DNA of 32,185 nt from Cypionkella sp. (lineage in GTDB: Bacteria; Pseudomonadota; Alphaproteobacteria; Rhodobacterales; Rhodobacteraceae), in assembly GCA_025458525.1 (NCBI GenBank), contig JALOSF010000029.1, forward strand, positions 1-32,185, in the 5' to 3' direction. Shown here piece after piece: positions 7,818 to 15,314 of this stretch. Within the stretch, counting starts at the first letter, position 1; the number at the start of each line of letters is the position of its first letter. The translations under genes and the position numbers were made by a program. The notes under the pieces are model-generated. The model ran no database searches. It saw only the letters and a program-made list of their open reading frames with translations, and was not told the origin of the DNA.

Positions 7818-8368
7818 TCCAGCCCCCCGCCAATTCGGGCCGCACCGCCGCGCAGGGCGTGCAGGGCTTGCAACAGGAACTGTATGCAAGCCACCGCAAG
7901 GCCGATCACGAAAGCCGCGCCAAAGGGCCAGAGCGGAAAGGTCAGCACGCCCTGAATCCCAAGATATTTGCCCCCCGCGAAATCGCGCGCCAGGGTCAGA
8001 ACCCCGGCCCAGCCGATCAGCGCAAGCAAGACCGCCCCGATCAGGTCATAGACCGCCGACAGCAGGGCCGCCGCGCGGGGCCGTTCGGCGGCAAGCCAGG
8101 CCATGAACACATCGGTCCGGGCCAGACGGTTGTGTCGGATCGTCGTGGCCAGCGCCAGATAGACGATCACCACCAACAACGAGGCGCCCAGTTCCGACAC
8201 CAGCGGCAAGGAACCGCCAAAGATGTTGCGCGCAAAGGCATCGGCGCAGATCAGCACCATCAGCGCGGCGATGAGCAGCGTGGACAAGACGGCAAGCCCA
8301 TCACCCAGTTTTGCCCAGCCCCGCATCAGGGGGCCGGGCGCCGGAGCAGAAGCGGCAGGATGCGTCAC
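7814..8368 (-). CDS. dctQ: TRAP transporter small permease (DctQ family)
   Basis: A 184-residue membrane protein with four hydrophobic helices (about 25-50, 60-80, 105-125 and 145-170), matching TRAP small subunits. The motif ICADAFARNIFGGSLPLVSE is characteristic. The preferred start is GTG at 8368, whose GTGA overlaps the dctP stop exactly like the ATGA overlaps elsewhere in this operon. A TTG five codons upstream is the alternative. It sits between dctP and dctM and would form the membrane complex with dctM. Confidence 0.9.
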   Translation of the reverse strand: MTHPAASAPAPGPLMRGWAKLGDGLAVLSTLLIAALMVLICADAFARNIFGGSLPLVSELGASLLVVIVYLALATTIRHNRLARTDVFMAWLAAERPRAAALLSAVYDLIGAVLLALIGWAGVLTLARDFAGGKYLGIQGVLTFPLWPFGAAFVIGLAVACIQFLLQALHALRGGAARIGGGLE

Positions 8369-9441
8369 GGACGTGCCGCCCAATCGCGGACCGGCGTTTC
8401 CCCGCGCGCCTTGATCCCCTCCATATAGGCGGTCAGAACCGTGGTGCCGGGCAGGCCCTTGGCATCCAGATCGCGGGCCCAGTCGCCGGCCAGATCGGGC
8501 AGGGCGTTGACCCAGGCGGTGCGCTGGTCCTCGGCCATGTCGGTGACGGTGACGGGCGGGTTCTGGCTGGCCCCGGCCTCGACGATCTTCTGCATCACCG
8601 CGACGGGGCGTTCCAGCAGGTCTTTGCCATGCGCTTCGGTATAGTAGGCCCCCGCCTTCATCATCGCGTCCTGCACCTCGGCGGGCAGGCTGTCCCAGCT
8701 GTCCTTGTTCACGGCAATCGCCCCTGAAAAGGCGGTGCCCATCTGAACCCGCGTCACATAGGGGGCGACTTCATATAGCTTGGCCGGAAACACCCCAAGC
8801 GCCAAGGACAGCACGCCATCGGAAACGCCGGTCTGGATGTCGGTGTAAAAGGTGGTCAGCGACCCATCGACCGGGTTGGCGCCGGTGCCCGACAGCCAGG
8901 TGCCAAGCACGCCCGCTGTCGAGATTTTCATGCCGTTCAGGTCGGCCAGCGACGTGATCGGCTTCTTGGTGTAAAGATCATAGCTGTCGGTGCCGGTCAG
9001 GCCGACGACGACGATGTTGTGATCTTCCCATTCCGCCTTCAGCTCGGGGATGGTGTTGATCATCTCTTGCATCGTGGCCAATTGCACGGGCGGGTTGTTG
9101 GTGGCAAAGGGGGTATAGCTCGACACCTGGCTCAGCGGCAGTTCGGCACCTTCGAGCAGGGAAAACACCCAACCCACATCCGTGACCCCATCCTCGACCG
9201 AGGACAGCGTGGCGTTGGCCTTGTAAAGCGCGCCGCCAAAGGCCTCGTTCCAGGTGATCTTGTAATTGCCCGTCTCGGCCAGCAGTCGGTCGGTTTCGGC
9301 CATGAAATGGGTCTGCATCATGCCGACCCACGGAATGGCCGTGGGATGGCTGGATGCGATCGTCAGGTCGATGTTTTCCTGCGCCAGCAGGGCCGAAGGC
9401 GCGGCAAGTGCGCCGGCCAGGATTAGGGTCGTCAGTTTCAT
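8365..9441 (-). CDS. dctP: TRAP transporter substrate-binding protein (DctP family)
   Basis: A 358-residue periplasmic solute-binding protein. The ATG at 9441 follows a strong GGGAGG and opens a signal peptide, MKLTTLILAGALAAPSALLA, with probable cleavage before QEN. The DctP fold follows, with the family block SLADLNGMKISTAGVLGTWL where the ligand carboxylate is usually held, and TDIQTGVSDGVLSLALGVFP. It is linked to the CaiB gene (35 bases upstream) and overlaps dctQ. Substrate cannot be read from sequence. The clustered dioxygenase and CoA-transferase suggest uptake of the compound those enzymes degrade. Confidence 0.93.
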   Translation of the reverse strand: MKLTTLILAGALAAPSALLAQENIDLTIASSHPTAIPWVGMMQTHFMAETDRLLAETGNYKITWNEAFGGALYKANATLSSVEDGVTDVGWVFSLLEGAELPLSQVSSYTPFATNNPPVQLATMQEMINTIPELKAEWEDHNIVVVGLTGTDSYDLYTKKPITSLADLNGMKISTAGVLGTWLSGTGANPVDGSLTTFYTDIQTGVSDGVLSLALGVFPAKLYEVAPYVTRVQMGTAFSGAIAVNKDSWDSLPAEVQDAMMKAGAYYTEAHGKDLLERPVAVMQKIVEAGASQNPPVTVTDMAEDQRTAWVNALPDLAGDWARDLDAKGLPGTTVLTAYMEGIKARGETPVRDWAARP

Positions 9442-9476
9442 TCTATCCTCCCAGATCATGAAAATGGCGCGGGCTG

Positions 9477-10619
9477 TCAGCCCGCTTTCTTGCGTCGCAA
9501 CTCCTCGCGGATTTCCGCCCCGTGTTCGTCCAGCGTGGGGGGTGGCAGAACTGTCATGTCGGCGGCCCCGTCAAAATTGTAGGGCGCGCGCACGGTGGTG
9601 AAGCTGCCCATCTGCGGATGCGGCGCGCTGACCTTGATGCCCAGGTGCACCGCCTGCGGGTCCTCCAGCGCCTCGTCGCTGTCATAGGCGGGCGCATAGG
9701 GCACCTCTTGCGCCTCGAGCGCGGCGCACCAATGATCGCGCGGCTGGCTGCGGAAGATCGGGGTCATGATGTCGATCAGATCATCCTGATGCCTGATCCG
9801 CTCCAGCCGCTCGGCAAAGCGCGGGTCGCGGGCAAGATGGTCCTGCCCGGTCGCGGCCAGAAAGCCGGTCCAGAACTTGGGCGGGCTCGACATGTGGATC
9901 GCGACCCATTTGCCGTCCGCGCATTCAAACGTGTAGGACTGGCTGACCACCGGGCGCGACAGCGGACCCATCACCTCGTCCACCGAATAGAAATGGGTGA
10001 AGCTGTCGAGGTTGAAATGGCACATCGCCTCAAGCATCGAGATGTCAAGCCGGCTGCCCTTGCCACTAGCCCCGCGTTCGACCAGCGCGGCAAGGATGCC
10101 GGTGGCCGCATAATGGCCGGTGACGGCGTCGGCGATGGCGGGGCCGATCACGCGCGGGTTGGTGGGCGGTGTCATCAGCCGCAGGAACCCGCTGGCCGCC
10201 TGTGCCACCGTGTCATAGGTCGGCCGGTCCCGCGCGGGGCCGGATGTGCCAAACCCCGAGATGGCGCAGTAGATGATGCGCGGGTTCAGCCGTCGCAGAT
10301 CCTCCTCGCCCGCGCCCAGCTTTTCGGCCACGCCGGGACGGAAATTCTGGATGAACACGTCGGCGCCTGCGATCAGATCCTGGAACACCGCCAGATCGTC
10401 GGGGCGTTTGGTATCCAGCGCGATCGAGCGCTTGTTGCGGTTGTAGGTCTGGAAATGCGGCGAATAGAGCCCGCCCTTGAAGGCGCGGAACGGATCGCCT
10501 TCGCCGGGACGTTCAACCTTGATCACATCGGCGCCCAGGTCGGCCAGTTGCATCGCCGCCGCGGGCCCGGTGATATAGGTGCCCATTTCGACGACGCGGA
10601 TGTTGCGCAGCGGCCTCAT
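9477..10619 (-). CDS. CaiB/BaiF (family III) CoA-transferase
   Basis: A 380-residue family III CoA-transferase, which moves CoA between carboxylic acids through an aspartyl-CoA thioester. The N-terminal block is VVEMGTYITGPAAAMQLADL, followed by GADVIKVERPGEGDPFR and RNKRSIALDTK. The catalytic Asp is most likely Asp164 in GPAIADAVTGHYAATGILAA, at the position of Asp169 of formyl-CoA transferase. The ATG overlaps the stop of the citryl-CoA-lyase-like gene by four bases, so the two products are probably made together. A plausible reading is that this enzyme makes the CoA thioester which the neighbouring lyase cleaves. The substrate is unknown. Confidence 0.9.
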   Translation of the reverse strand: MRPLRNIRVVEMGTYITGPAAAMQLADLGADVIKVERPGEGDPFRAFKGGLYSPHFQTYNRNKRSIALDTKRPDDLAVFQDLIAGADVFIQNFRPGVAEKLGAGEEDLRRLNPRIIYCAISGFGTSGPARDRPTYDTVAQAASGFLRLMTPPTNPRVIGPAIADAVTGHYAATGILAALVERGASGKGSRLDISMLEAMCHFNLDSFTHFYSVDEVMGPLSRPVVSQSYTFECADGKWVAIHMSSPPKFWTGFLAATGQDHLARDPRFAERLERIRHQDDLIDIMTPIFRSQPRDHWCAALEAQEVPYAPAYDSDEALEDPQAVHLGIKVSAPHPQMGSFTTVRAPYNFDGAADMTVLPPPTLDEHGAEIREELRRKKAG

Positions 10620-11392
10620 TTCGCGGCCTTTCCATCGTAGCTGATCGCAAGGTCGGCGTTGTGCGACAGGATAAAGCCGATGGGGCGTTGCGATTCCTCA
10701 TAAAGATGCGCCGCCAGACCGCCCGCGCGCGCCAAAAGCGGCACGGCCTTCATCGCCTCGAGCGGCCAACCCGCGTCCAGGATCACCGCCGGAATCGCCC
10801 CCGACACGTTGATCGGCAGCGGCCGGTTCATGATGCCCGGGGCCTGTGCGCCCAGATGGCGCAAGGCCGCGACATGTGGGCCAGAGACGCCGAGCGCGTC
10901 GGCAATCGCGAGCAGTTTGTCGGCGCGCGGATCGCCTTCGGAATGTTGCGGATGGCCAAGGCCCGGCACCTTGCGCCGCGCAGCCTTGAGCTTTTGCAAG
11001 GAGGCGATGGCCGCAGCCTCGTCGCCGCCTTCGGCGACAACCTCGGCCAGATAGCGCCCCGCCGTTTCCGAAGATCCCGCGACCACCGAGCCCATCCCCA
11101 AAAGCCCCGCCGCCATCGCGCCCTGCCAGGCCTCGGGGGCGGCGGCCAGCGTCATGCGCGCCGCCTGCACCGAAGGCACCAGCCCATGTTCTGCAATCGC
11201 CACAAGGCAGGCGTTCATCATCGCCTTTTGCGTGTCCGTCGGGCGCACCCCGCAGACCAGCAGCCAGAAGTAATCGGTAAAGTCGATCTGCCCGATCAGA
11301 TCCGACACCAGATCATGCCCACGCACCGTGATCGAATGCGCGTCCGATGTGGCGATGGCGGTCTGGGCATTGTCCTGTTTTCCGATTCTCAT
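10616..11392 (-). CDS. Citrate-synthase-superfamily protein, citryl-CoA-lyase-like
   Basis: A 258-residue protein, far shorter than citrate synthase (about 430), that aligns with the C-terminal lyase part of ATP-citrate lyase and with citryl-CoA lyase. The GLGHPQHSEGDPRADKL block keeps one catalytic His (His147). The usual first His region reads GMGSVVAGSSETAG, and the NVDG block reads NVSGAI, so two of the three citrate-synthase catalytic residues seem absent. The ATG at 11392 has AAGGAAAG upstream. It is first in the leftward operon and overlaps the CaiB gene. It may cleave or form a C-C bond next to a CoA thioester, but on a substrate other than citryl-CoA. Fold is confident; activity is not. 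Confidence 0.75.
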   Translation of the reverse strand: MRIGKQDNAQTAIATSDAHSITVRGHDLVSDLIGQIDFTDYFWLLVCGVRPTDTQKAMMNACLVAIAEHGLVPSVQAARMTLAAAPEAWQGAMAAGLLGMGSVVAGSSETAGRYLAEVVAEGGDEAAAIASLQKLKAARRKVPGLGHPQHSEGDPRADKLLAIADALGVSGPHVAALRHLGAQAPGIMNRPLPINVSGAIPAVILDAGWPLEAMKAVPLLARAGGLAAHLYEESQRPIGFILSHNADLAISYDGKAAK

Positions 11393-11403
11393 CCCGGCTT
11401 TCC

Positions 11404-11424
11404 TTTTTCGCATAGCGAAGAAAA
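11404..11424. promoter_or_regulatory. Putative IclR-family operator, site 1
   Basis: TTCGC (11407-11411), ATA, GCGAA (11415-11419) is a perfect palindrome, and flanking T and A runs extend its symmetry. It lies in the 102-base region between the citryl-CoA-lyase-like and dioxygenase genes. The same palindrome occurs before the amidohydrolase at 13230. An IclR gene is encoded between them, which makes IclR the obvious candidate binder (inference). Confidence 0.6.
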
Positions 11425-11430
11425 ATTCAC

Positions 11431-11459
11431 TTGCCGAATATTATGGAGCGTTCTAGCTT
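11431..11459 (+). promoter_or_regulatory. Candidate promoter of the dioxygenase gene
   Basis: TTGCCG (11431-11436) and TAGCTT (11454-11459) are separated by 17 bases, a plausible sigma-70-type pair. The palindrome at 11404-11424 lies just upstream of the -35 box, a position typical for an activator. The leftward promoter probably overlaps the palindrome. Confidence 0.4.
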
Positions 11460-11494
11460 TCCGTCAACACCAGATTTCCGGGGAGGGATGCGTT

Positions 11495-12355
11495 GTGAAA
11501 GAGATCAACCAGTTCACGCTGACCGAAGCCGTCAAGGCATCGTTCAAGACCGAGGAGGGCAGCCGGTTCAAGTTTCTGCTCGAAGGGTTCATCGAGCATC
11601 TGCACGACTACACCCGCGAGGTGAACATGACCCATGAGGAGTGGATGGGCATCCTGATGTTCCTCTACGACTGCGGGAAAATCTCGACGCCTGAACGGCA
11701 TGAATTCATTCTGTTGTCCGATGTCCTTGGCCTGTCGGCGCTGGTGGACATGATCAACAGCCGTGGCGGCGCGACCGAGGGGTCGAACCTTGGGCCGTTC
11801 TACCTTGACAATGCGCCGACGCTTGCCCTTGGCGGCGATCTGGCCAAGGGGCGCGATGGGGCGACCATCCTTGTCCATGGTGTGGTGCGCGATTCGCTGG
11901 GCAACCCGCTGGCGGGCGCGCTGGTCGATACCTGGCAGGCGGATGGCGCGGGAACCTATCCCATTCAGGAACAGGCCTCGGGGCAGGACAAGTATGACCT
12001 GCGCGGGCTGATCACCACGAACGAGGCCGGCGAATACTGGTATACCACCGTGCTGCCCAAGCCTTATACGGTCCCTTATGACGGCCCGGTCGGGCGACTA
12101 CTTCGCGCCGGACAGCGGCACGCATGGCGCGCTGCGCATCTGCATTACATCGTGCGCGCCAAGGGCTATCGCGCGATAACGACCGAGCTGTTTTTTGAAA
12201 ACACCGAATATATCGACAATGACGCGGTTTTCGGTGTGCGAAAATCCTTGATCGCCAAGCTCGAACCGGTGAAAAAGACCGATACCCTGCCGCCGACCGA
12301 ACAGAAGCCGGATGCCAAGTGCCGCTTTGATTTCTTTTTGGCGCCAGAGGGGTAA
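11495..12355 (+). CDS. Intradiol ring-cleavage dioxygenase (catechol/hydroxyquinol 1,2-dioxygenase family)
   Basis: A 286-residue non-haem Fe(III) dioxygenase that opens an aromatic ring between two adjacent hydroxyls. All four iron ligands are visible: Tyr155 (GAGTYPIQ), Tyr191 (PKPYTVPYDGPVG), His215 and His217 (RAAHLHYIV), with the Tyr-to-His spacing identical to catechol 1,2-dioxygenase. The N-terminal helical dimerisation domain (about 1-100) is present. I start at GTG 11495, seven bases after GGGGAGGG; the frame is open much further upstream, but that part is antisense to the lyase gene. The DGPVGRLLRA and DAVFGV blocks look more like hydroxyquinol than catechol enzymes, though no maleylacetate reductase is nearby. 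It is followed three bases later by the IclR gene. Confidence 0.9.
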   Translation: MKEINQFTLTEAVKASFKTEEGSRFKFLLEGFIEHLHDYTREVNMTHEEWMGILMFLYDCGKISTPERHEFILLSDVLGLSALVDMINSRGGATEGSNLGPFYLDNAPTLALGGDLAKGRDGATILVHGVVRDSLGNPLAGALVDTWQADGAGTYPIQEQASGQDKYDLRGLITTNEAGEYWYTTVLPKPYTVPYDGPVGRLLRAGQRHAWRAAHLHYIVRAKGYRAITTELFFENTEYIDNDAVFGVRKSLIAKLEPVKKTDTLPPTEQKPDAKCRFDFFLAPEG

Positions 12356-12358
12356 GCC

Positions 12359-13177
12359 ATGGACGGGGGCGGCAAGATGGACGGTGAACGGCCGGCGGAA
12401 TTCGTCGAGGCTCTGGCCAAGGGCCTTGCGGTTCTGGAATGCTTTGATGCCGCCCACCCCGACATGACGCTTTCGGAAATCGCGCGCCGGGTGGGCCTGT
12501 CGCCTGCTGCCGCGCGGCGCAGCCTGATCACGCTTGGCGCGCTGGGCTATGTCGGGCAGAACGGCAAGCGGTTTCATCTGCGCCCCAAGGTGATGAGCCT
12601 TGGCTCCGGCTTCTATTTTGCCGCGCGCATCGACGAATTGCTGTTGCCCGAATTGCGTCAGATCGTGGAGGCGCATGGCGATGCGGCCTCGGTCGCGATG
12701 CTGGATGGGACGGATGTGATCTACATCGCCCATCATTCGACGCAGCGGGCGCGGCGCGCAACGGCGGTGGTGGGGGCGCGTTATCCCGCCCATGCCACCA
12801 GTCTGGGCCGGGTCTTGCTGGCCGGCCTGCCCGAGGATGAGCTTGATCGCCGCCTGTCGGGGATGACGCCGGTCGCGCTGACCTCGCGCACGCTGACCGA
12901 CAAGGCGGCGCTGCGCCATGTCGTGCAAGAGGCGCGGGCAGCGGGCTTTGCCACGACGGTGGATCAACTGGATTACGGGATCACCGCGCTTGCCGTGCCG
13001 ATCCGCTGTGCGGAAGGCCATGTGGTGGCGGCGCTGAACTCGTCGGGCTATTCCGGCATGGTCACGCCCGCCCAGATGGTCGAGGGGCGGCTGGCCGACC
13101 TGCGCGCCGCGGCCAGCCGGATCGGCGCGGCGGCGGGGCGGGTGCCCGCACTTTCGGCGGTGTTCAACGCGGTCTGA
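12359..13177 (+). CDS. IclR family transcriptional regulator (PcaR/PobR-like)
   Basis: A 272-residue regulator with an N-terminal winged helix-turn-helix at about 15-80 (FVEALAKGLAVLECF, then MTLSEIARRVGLSPAAARR) and a C-terminal IclR effector domain at about 90-265 with GARYPAHATSLGRVLLA. The effector part resembles PcaR/PobR/CatR regulators of aromatic catabolism. It starts three bases after the dioxygenase stop with AGAGGGG upstream, so the two are co-transcribed. Palindromes at 11404 and 13230 on either side are likely binding sites. It probably responds to the pathway substrate or a ring-cleavage intermediate (inference). Confidence 0.92.
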   Translation: MDGGGKMDGERPAEFVEALAKGLAVLECFDAAHPDMTLSEIARRVGLSPAAARRSLITLGALGYVGQNGKRFHLRPKVMSLGSGFYFAARIDELLLPELRQIVEAHGDAASVAMLDGTDVIYIAHHSTQRARRATAVVGARYPAHATSLGRVLLAGLPEDELDRRLSGMTPVALTSRTLTDKAALRHVVQEARAAGFATTVDQLDYGITALAVPIRCAEGHVVAALNSSGYSGMVTPAQMVEGRLADLRAAASRIGAAAGRVPALSAVFNAV

Positions 13178-13229
13178 CGGGCAACGCCGGGCAGGGCCGC
13201 ACCATGATCGCGCAAAGACGCGAATGAAA

Positions 13230-13244
13230 TTTCGCCATGCGAAA
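13230..13244. promoter_or_regulatory. Putative IclR-family operator, site 2
   Basis: TTTCGC (13230-13235), CAT, GCGAAA (13239-13244) is a perfect 6+3+6 palindrome 14 bases before the amidohydrolase start, and it has the same TTCGC-N3-GCGAA core as site 1. An extra half site GCGAA lies at 13220-13224. Being so near the ribosome site, it would suit repression. Confidence 0.6.
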
Positions 13245-13258
13245 ATAAGGAGGATGTG

Positions 13259-14704
13259 ATGTGCAAATTCTGTGACGCCCGTGCCAAGGCCCCGGCTGAC
13301 AGCGGGGGTGGGCCTGCCGTGCGGCCCAGCACCGGCGCGATGCCGTCGGGCATCGGCGCGCCCGGACGGCGCACGCTGATCCGCGGCGGGCATGTGCTGT
13401 CGATGGATGCCGCGGTGGGCAATTTTGCGCGCGGCGATGTGCTGATCGAAGGGTCGAAGATCCTTGCCGTCGCCGCACAGATCGACGCGGGCGACGCGGC
13501 GGTGATCGATGCCGCGGGCCATGTGGTGATGCCGGGGTTCATCGACACCCACCACCACCAGTTTGAAACCGCGCTGCGCAGCCTGCTTTCGGATGCGATT
13601 CTGGTCAACGACGGCCGCCCGGAAAGCCAGGCCAATTACTACGAATGGATGCTGCAAAAGTTCTCGGTTCTGTATCGTCCGCAGGATGTTTACATCTCGG
13701 AACTGTTTGGCGGCATTGCCCAGATCGATGCGGGCGTGACCACGGTGATGGATGTCAGCCAGATCCACCACAGCCCCGAACACACCGATGCGGCCATCAG
13801 CGCGCTGCGCGACACCGGGCGGCGGGCGGTTCTGGGCTATTTCGAAGGCTGGGGCGACGCGGCCGAATATCCGGGCGATGCGCGGCGCGTGAAGGCGCAG
13901 CATTTTGCCAGCGACGACCAGCTGCTGACCATGGTGATGGGCGGCGAGATTTACCTGCCCTTCCATGAGGAGGCATGGCGCATCGGGCGCGAGCTGAATA
14001 TCCCGGTTGCGCTGCACGTTGTGGGCACCTTTGGCATGCAGCCCACCTTTGACGGGCTGGCGATGGCGGGCAAGTTCGGGCCGGACAACATTTTCATCCA
14101 CATGACCGGCATGTCCGATCTCGCCTGGAAGGCGGCGGCGGATGCGGGGGCCCATATCTCGCTTTCGGTGCCGATCGAGATGCAGATGCGCCACGGCGAG
14201 CCGCCGCTGCAAAAGGCGCTGGACATGGGCCTGATGCCGTCGCTGTCTACGGACGTGGAATGCACGATGACCGCCGACATGTTCACCCAGATGCGGTCCA
14301 CGGTGACGCTGCAACGCATGATCGCCAATGAAAAGGCGCTGCGGGGCGAGGAATATCCGCGCCTTCTGTCGGCGCTGGATGTGATCCGCTTTGCCACGGT
14401 CGAGGGGGCCAAGGGTCTGAAGCTGGACCACAAGACCGGCACGCTGACCCCGGGCAAGGAGGCGGACATCATCCTTCTCGATGCAACCGCGCTGAACGTG
14501 GCGCCGTTGAACCATGTCCCGGGCGCCGTCGTCACGCTGATGGAACGCTCCAACGTCTCGACCGTGATCTGCGCGGGCGTGGTGCGCAAATGGCAAGGCG
14601 CGATGCTGGGCCATGACATCGCCAAGCTGCGCGCCGAGCTGGAGGCAAGCCGCGATTACCTGTTCGAGGCTGCGGGCGTCGAGCAGGATCTGTTCCGCGC
14701 CTGA
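13259..14704 (+). CDS. Amidohydrolase family protein with N-terminal CxxC extension
   Basis: A 481-residue metal-dependent amidohydrolase of the TIM-barrel superfamily (SsnA/AtzB/MtaD-like). The ATG at 13259 follows AAGGAGG. Metal ligands visible are His98 and His100 in GFIDTHHHQFET, His253 (ALHVVG), His281 (FIHMTG) and Asp332 (LSTDVECT). The HxxE motif usual for the deaminases reads HVVG, so a standard aminohydrolase reaction is doubtful. Before the barrel there is an unusual leader of about 38 residues, MCKFCDARAKAP, with a CxxC pair followed by a Gly/Pro-rich linker. It is preceded by the second copy of the palindrome near the IclR gene, so it probably belongs to the same regulon. The substrate is unknown; an amide, lactone or halide of an aromatic or heterocyclic compound is possible. 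Confidence 0.85.
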   Translation: MCKFCDARAKAPADSGGGPAVRPSTGAMPSGIGAPGRRTLIRGGHVLSMDAAVGNFARGDVLIEGSKILAVAAQIDAGDAAVIDAAGHVVMPGFIDTHHHQFETALRSLLSDAILVNDGRPESQANYYEWMLQKFSVLYRPQDVYISELFGGIAQIDAGVTTVMDVSQIHHSPEHTDAAISALRDTGRRAVLGYFEGWGDAAEYPGDARRVKAQHFASDDQLLTMVMGGEIYLPFHEEAWRIGRELNIPVALHVVGTFGMQPTFDGLAMAGKFGPDNIFIHMTGMSDLAWKAAADAGAHISLSVPIEMQMRHGEPPLQKALDMGLMPSLSTDVECTMTADMFTQMRSTVTLQRMIANEKALRGEEYPRLLSALDVIRFATVEGAKGLKLDHKTGTLTPGKEADIILLDATALNVAPLNHVPGAVVTLMERSNVSTVICAGVVRKWQGAMLGHDIAKLRAELEASRDYLFEAAGVEQDLFRA

Positions 14705-14712
14705 TCACACCC

Positions 14713-14739
14713 GCCCGGCGGTTCAGGGGGCCGCCGGGC
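14713..14739. terminator. Perfect hairpin between convergent amidohydrolase and putR genes
   Basis: GCCCGGCGG (14713-14721) and CCGCCGGGC (14731-14739) form a perfect 9-bp GC stem with a 9-base loop, placed exactly between two convergent genes. It lacks a T run on either side, so it would be a weak or factor-assisted bidirectional terminator. Confidence 0.6.
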
Positions 14740-14747
14740 ACCACGGG

Positions 14748-15212
14748 TCAGATCGGTCCCTCTTTCACCGCTTCCATCGCCACATAGGTCGAGGTGCTGG
14801 TGACATGGGGCAGCGCGCTGATCCGTTCGGCCAGCACACGGCGATAATCCTGAATATCGGCCGTGCGCACCTTCAGCAGATAGTCGAACCGGCTGGCGAT
14901 CATGTGGCATTGCTCGATCTCGGGCACGGTGATCACCGCCTTGTTGAACGCCTGCAAGGCCGCTTCGCGGGTGTCGGACAGTTTGACCTCGACAAAGGCG
15001 ACATGCGCCTGACCCATCTTGATCGGGTCCAGCCCGGCGCGATAGCCGGTGATCACGCCCAATTCCTCCAGCCGTTTCATCCGCGCCTGCGTCGGGCTTT
15101 TCGACAGGCCGATGCGGCGGGCCAGTTCCACTGCGCTGATGCGGCCTTCGGCCGACAGCACGCGCAGGATGGCATGGTCGAAACGGTCCAGATCGGGTTG
15201 GGCGGATGACAT
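14748..15212 (-). CDS. putR: Lrp/AsnC family regulator, probable proline-catabolism activator PutR
   Basis: A 154-residue Lrp-type regulator. The N-terminal HTH is at about 8-60 (LDRFDHAILRVLSAEGRIS, then ELARRIGLSKSPTQARMKRL), followed by the RAM effector domain at about 70-145 with FNKAVITVPEIEQCHMIASR and DYLLKVRTADIQDYRR. It is divergent from putA with 102 bases between the starts, the usual arrangement for PutR in Rhodobacter and Agrobacterium, where it activates putA in response to proline. The putA here has no DNA-binding domain of its own, which fits external control. Family is firm; the specific role rests on position. Confidence 0.88.
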   Translation of the reverse strand: MSSAQPDLDRFDHAILRVLSAEGRISAVELARRIGLSKSPTQARMKRLEELGVITGYRAGLDPIKMGQAHVAFVEVKLSDTREAALQAFNKAVITVPEIEQCHMIASRFDYLLKVRTADIQDYRRVLAERISALPHVTSTSTYVAMEAVKEGPI

Positions 15213-15314
15213 CGGCTTTTCCCTTGTTTACGGGCGAAATGGCTGTGGTTTCGATCATAATCAGGCAAACAACCTTTGGATAGAGCGGTATCATGGGTCA
15301 AACAGGAGAACCCG
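15213..15314. promoter_or_regulatory. putR-putA divergent promoter region
   Basis: 102 bases between the divergent starts. It is AT-richer than its surroundings (GATCATAATCAGGCAAACAACC) and should carry the PutR binding sites and both promoters. I could not define the Lrp boxes with confidence. Confidence 0.5.

Noticed and set aside
10661-11494. N-terminal extension of the dioxygenase frame by 278 codons
   Set aside because: This part is antisense to the citryl-CoA-lyase-like gene. The GTG at 11495 has a strong ribosome site and gives the normal family N-terminus.
12098-14614. An 838-residue open frame on the minus strand
   Set aside because: It is antisense to the dioxygenase, IclR and amidohydrolase genes, is Arg/His/Gly-rich and has no domain. 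It is a high-GC shadow frame.
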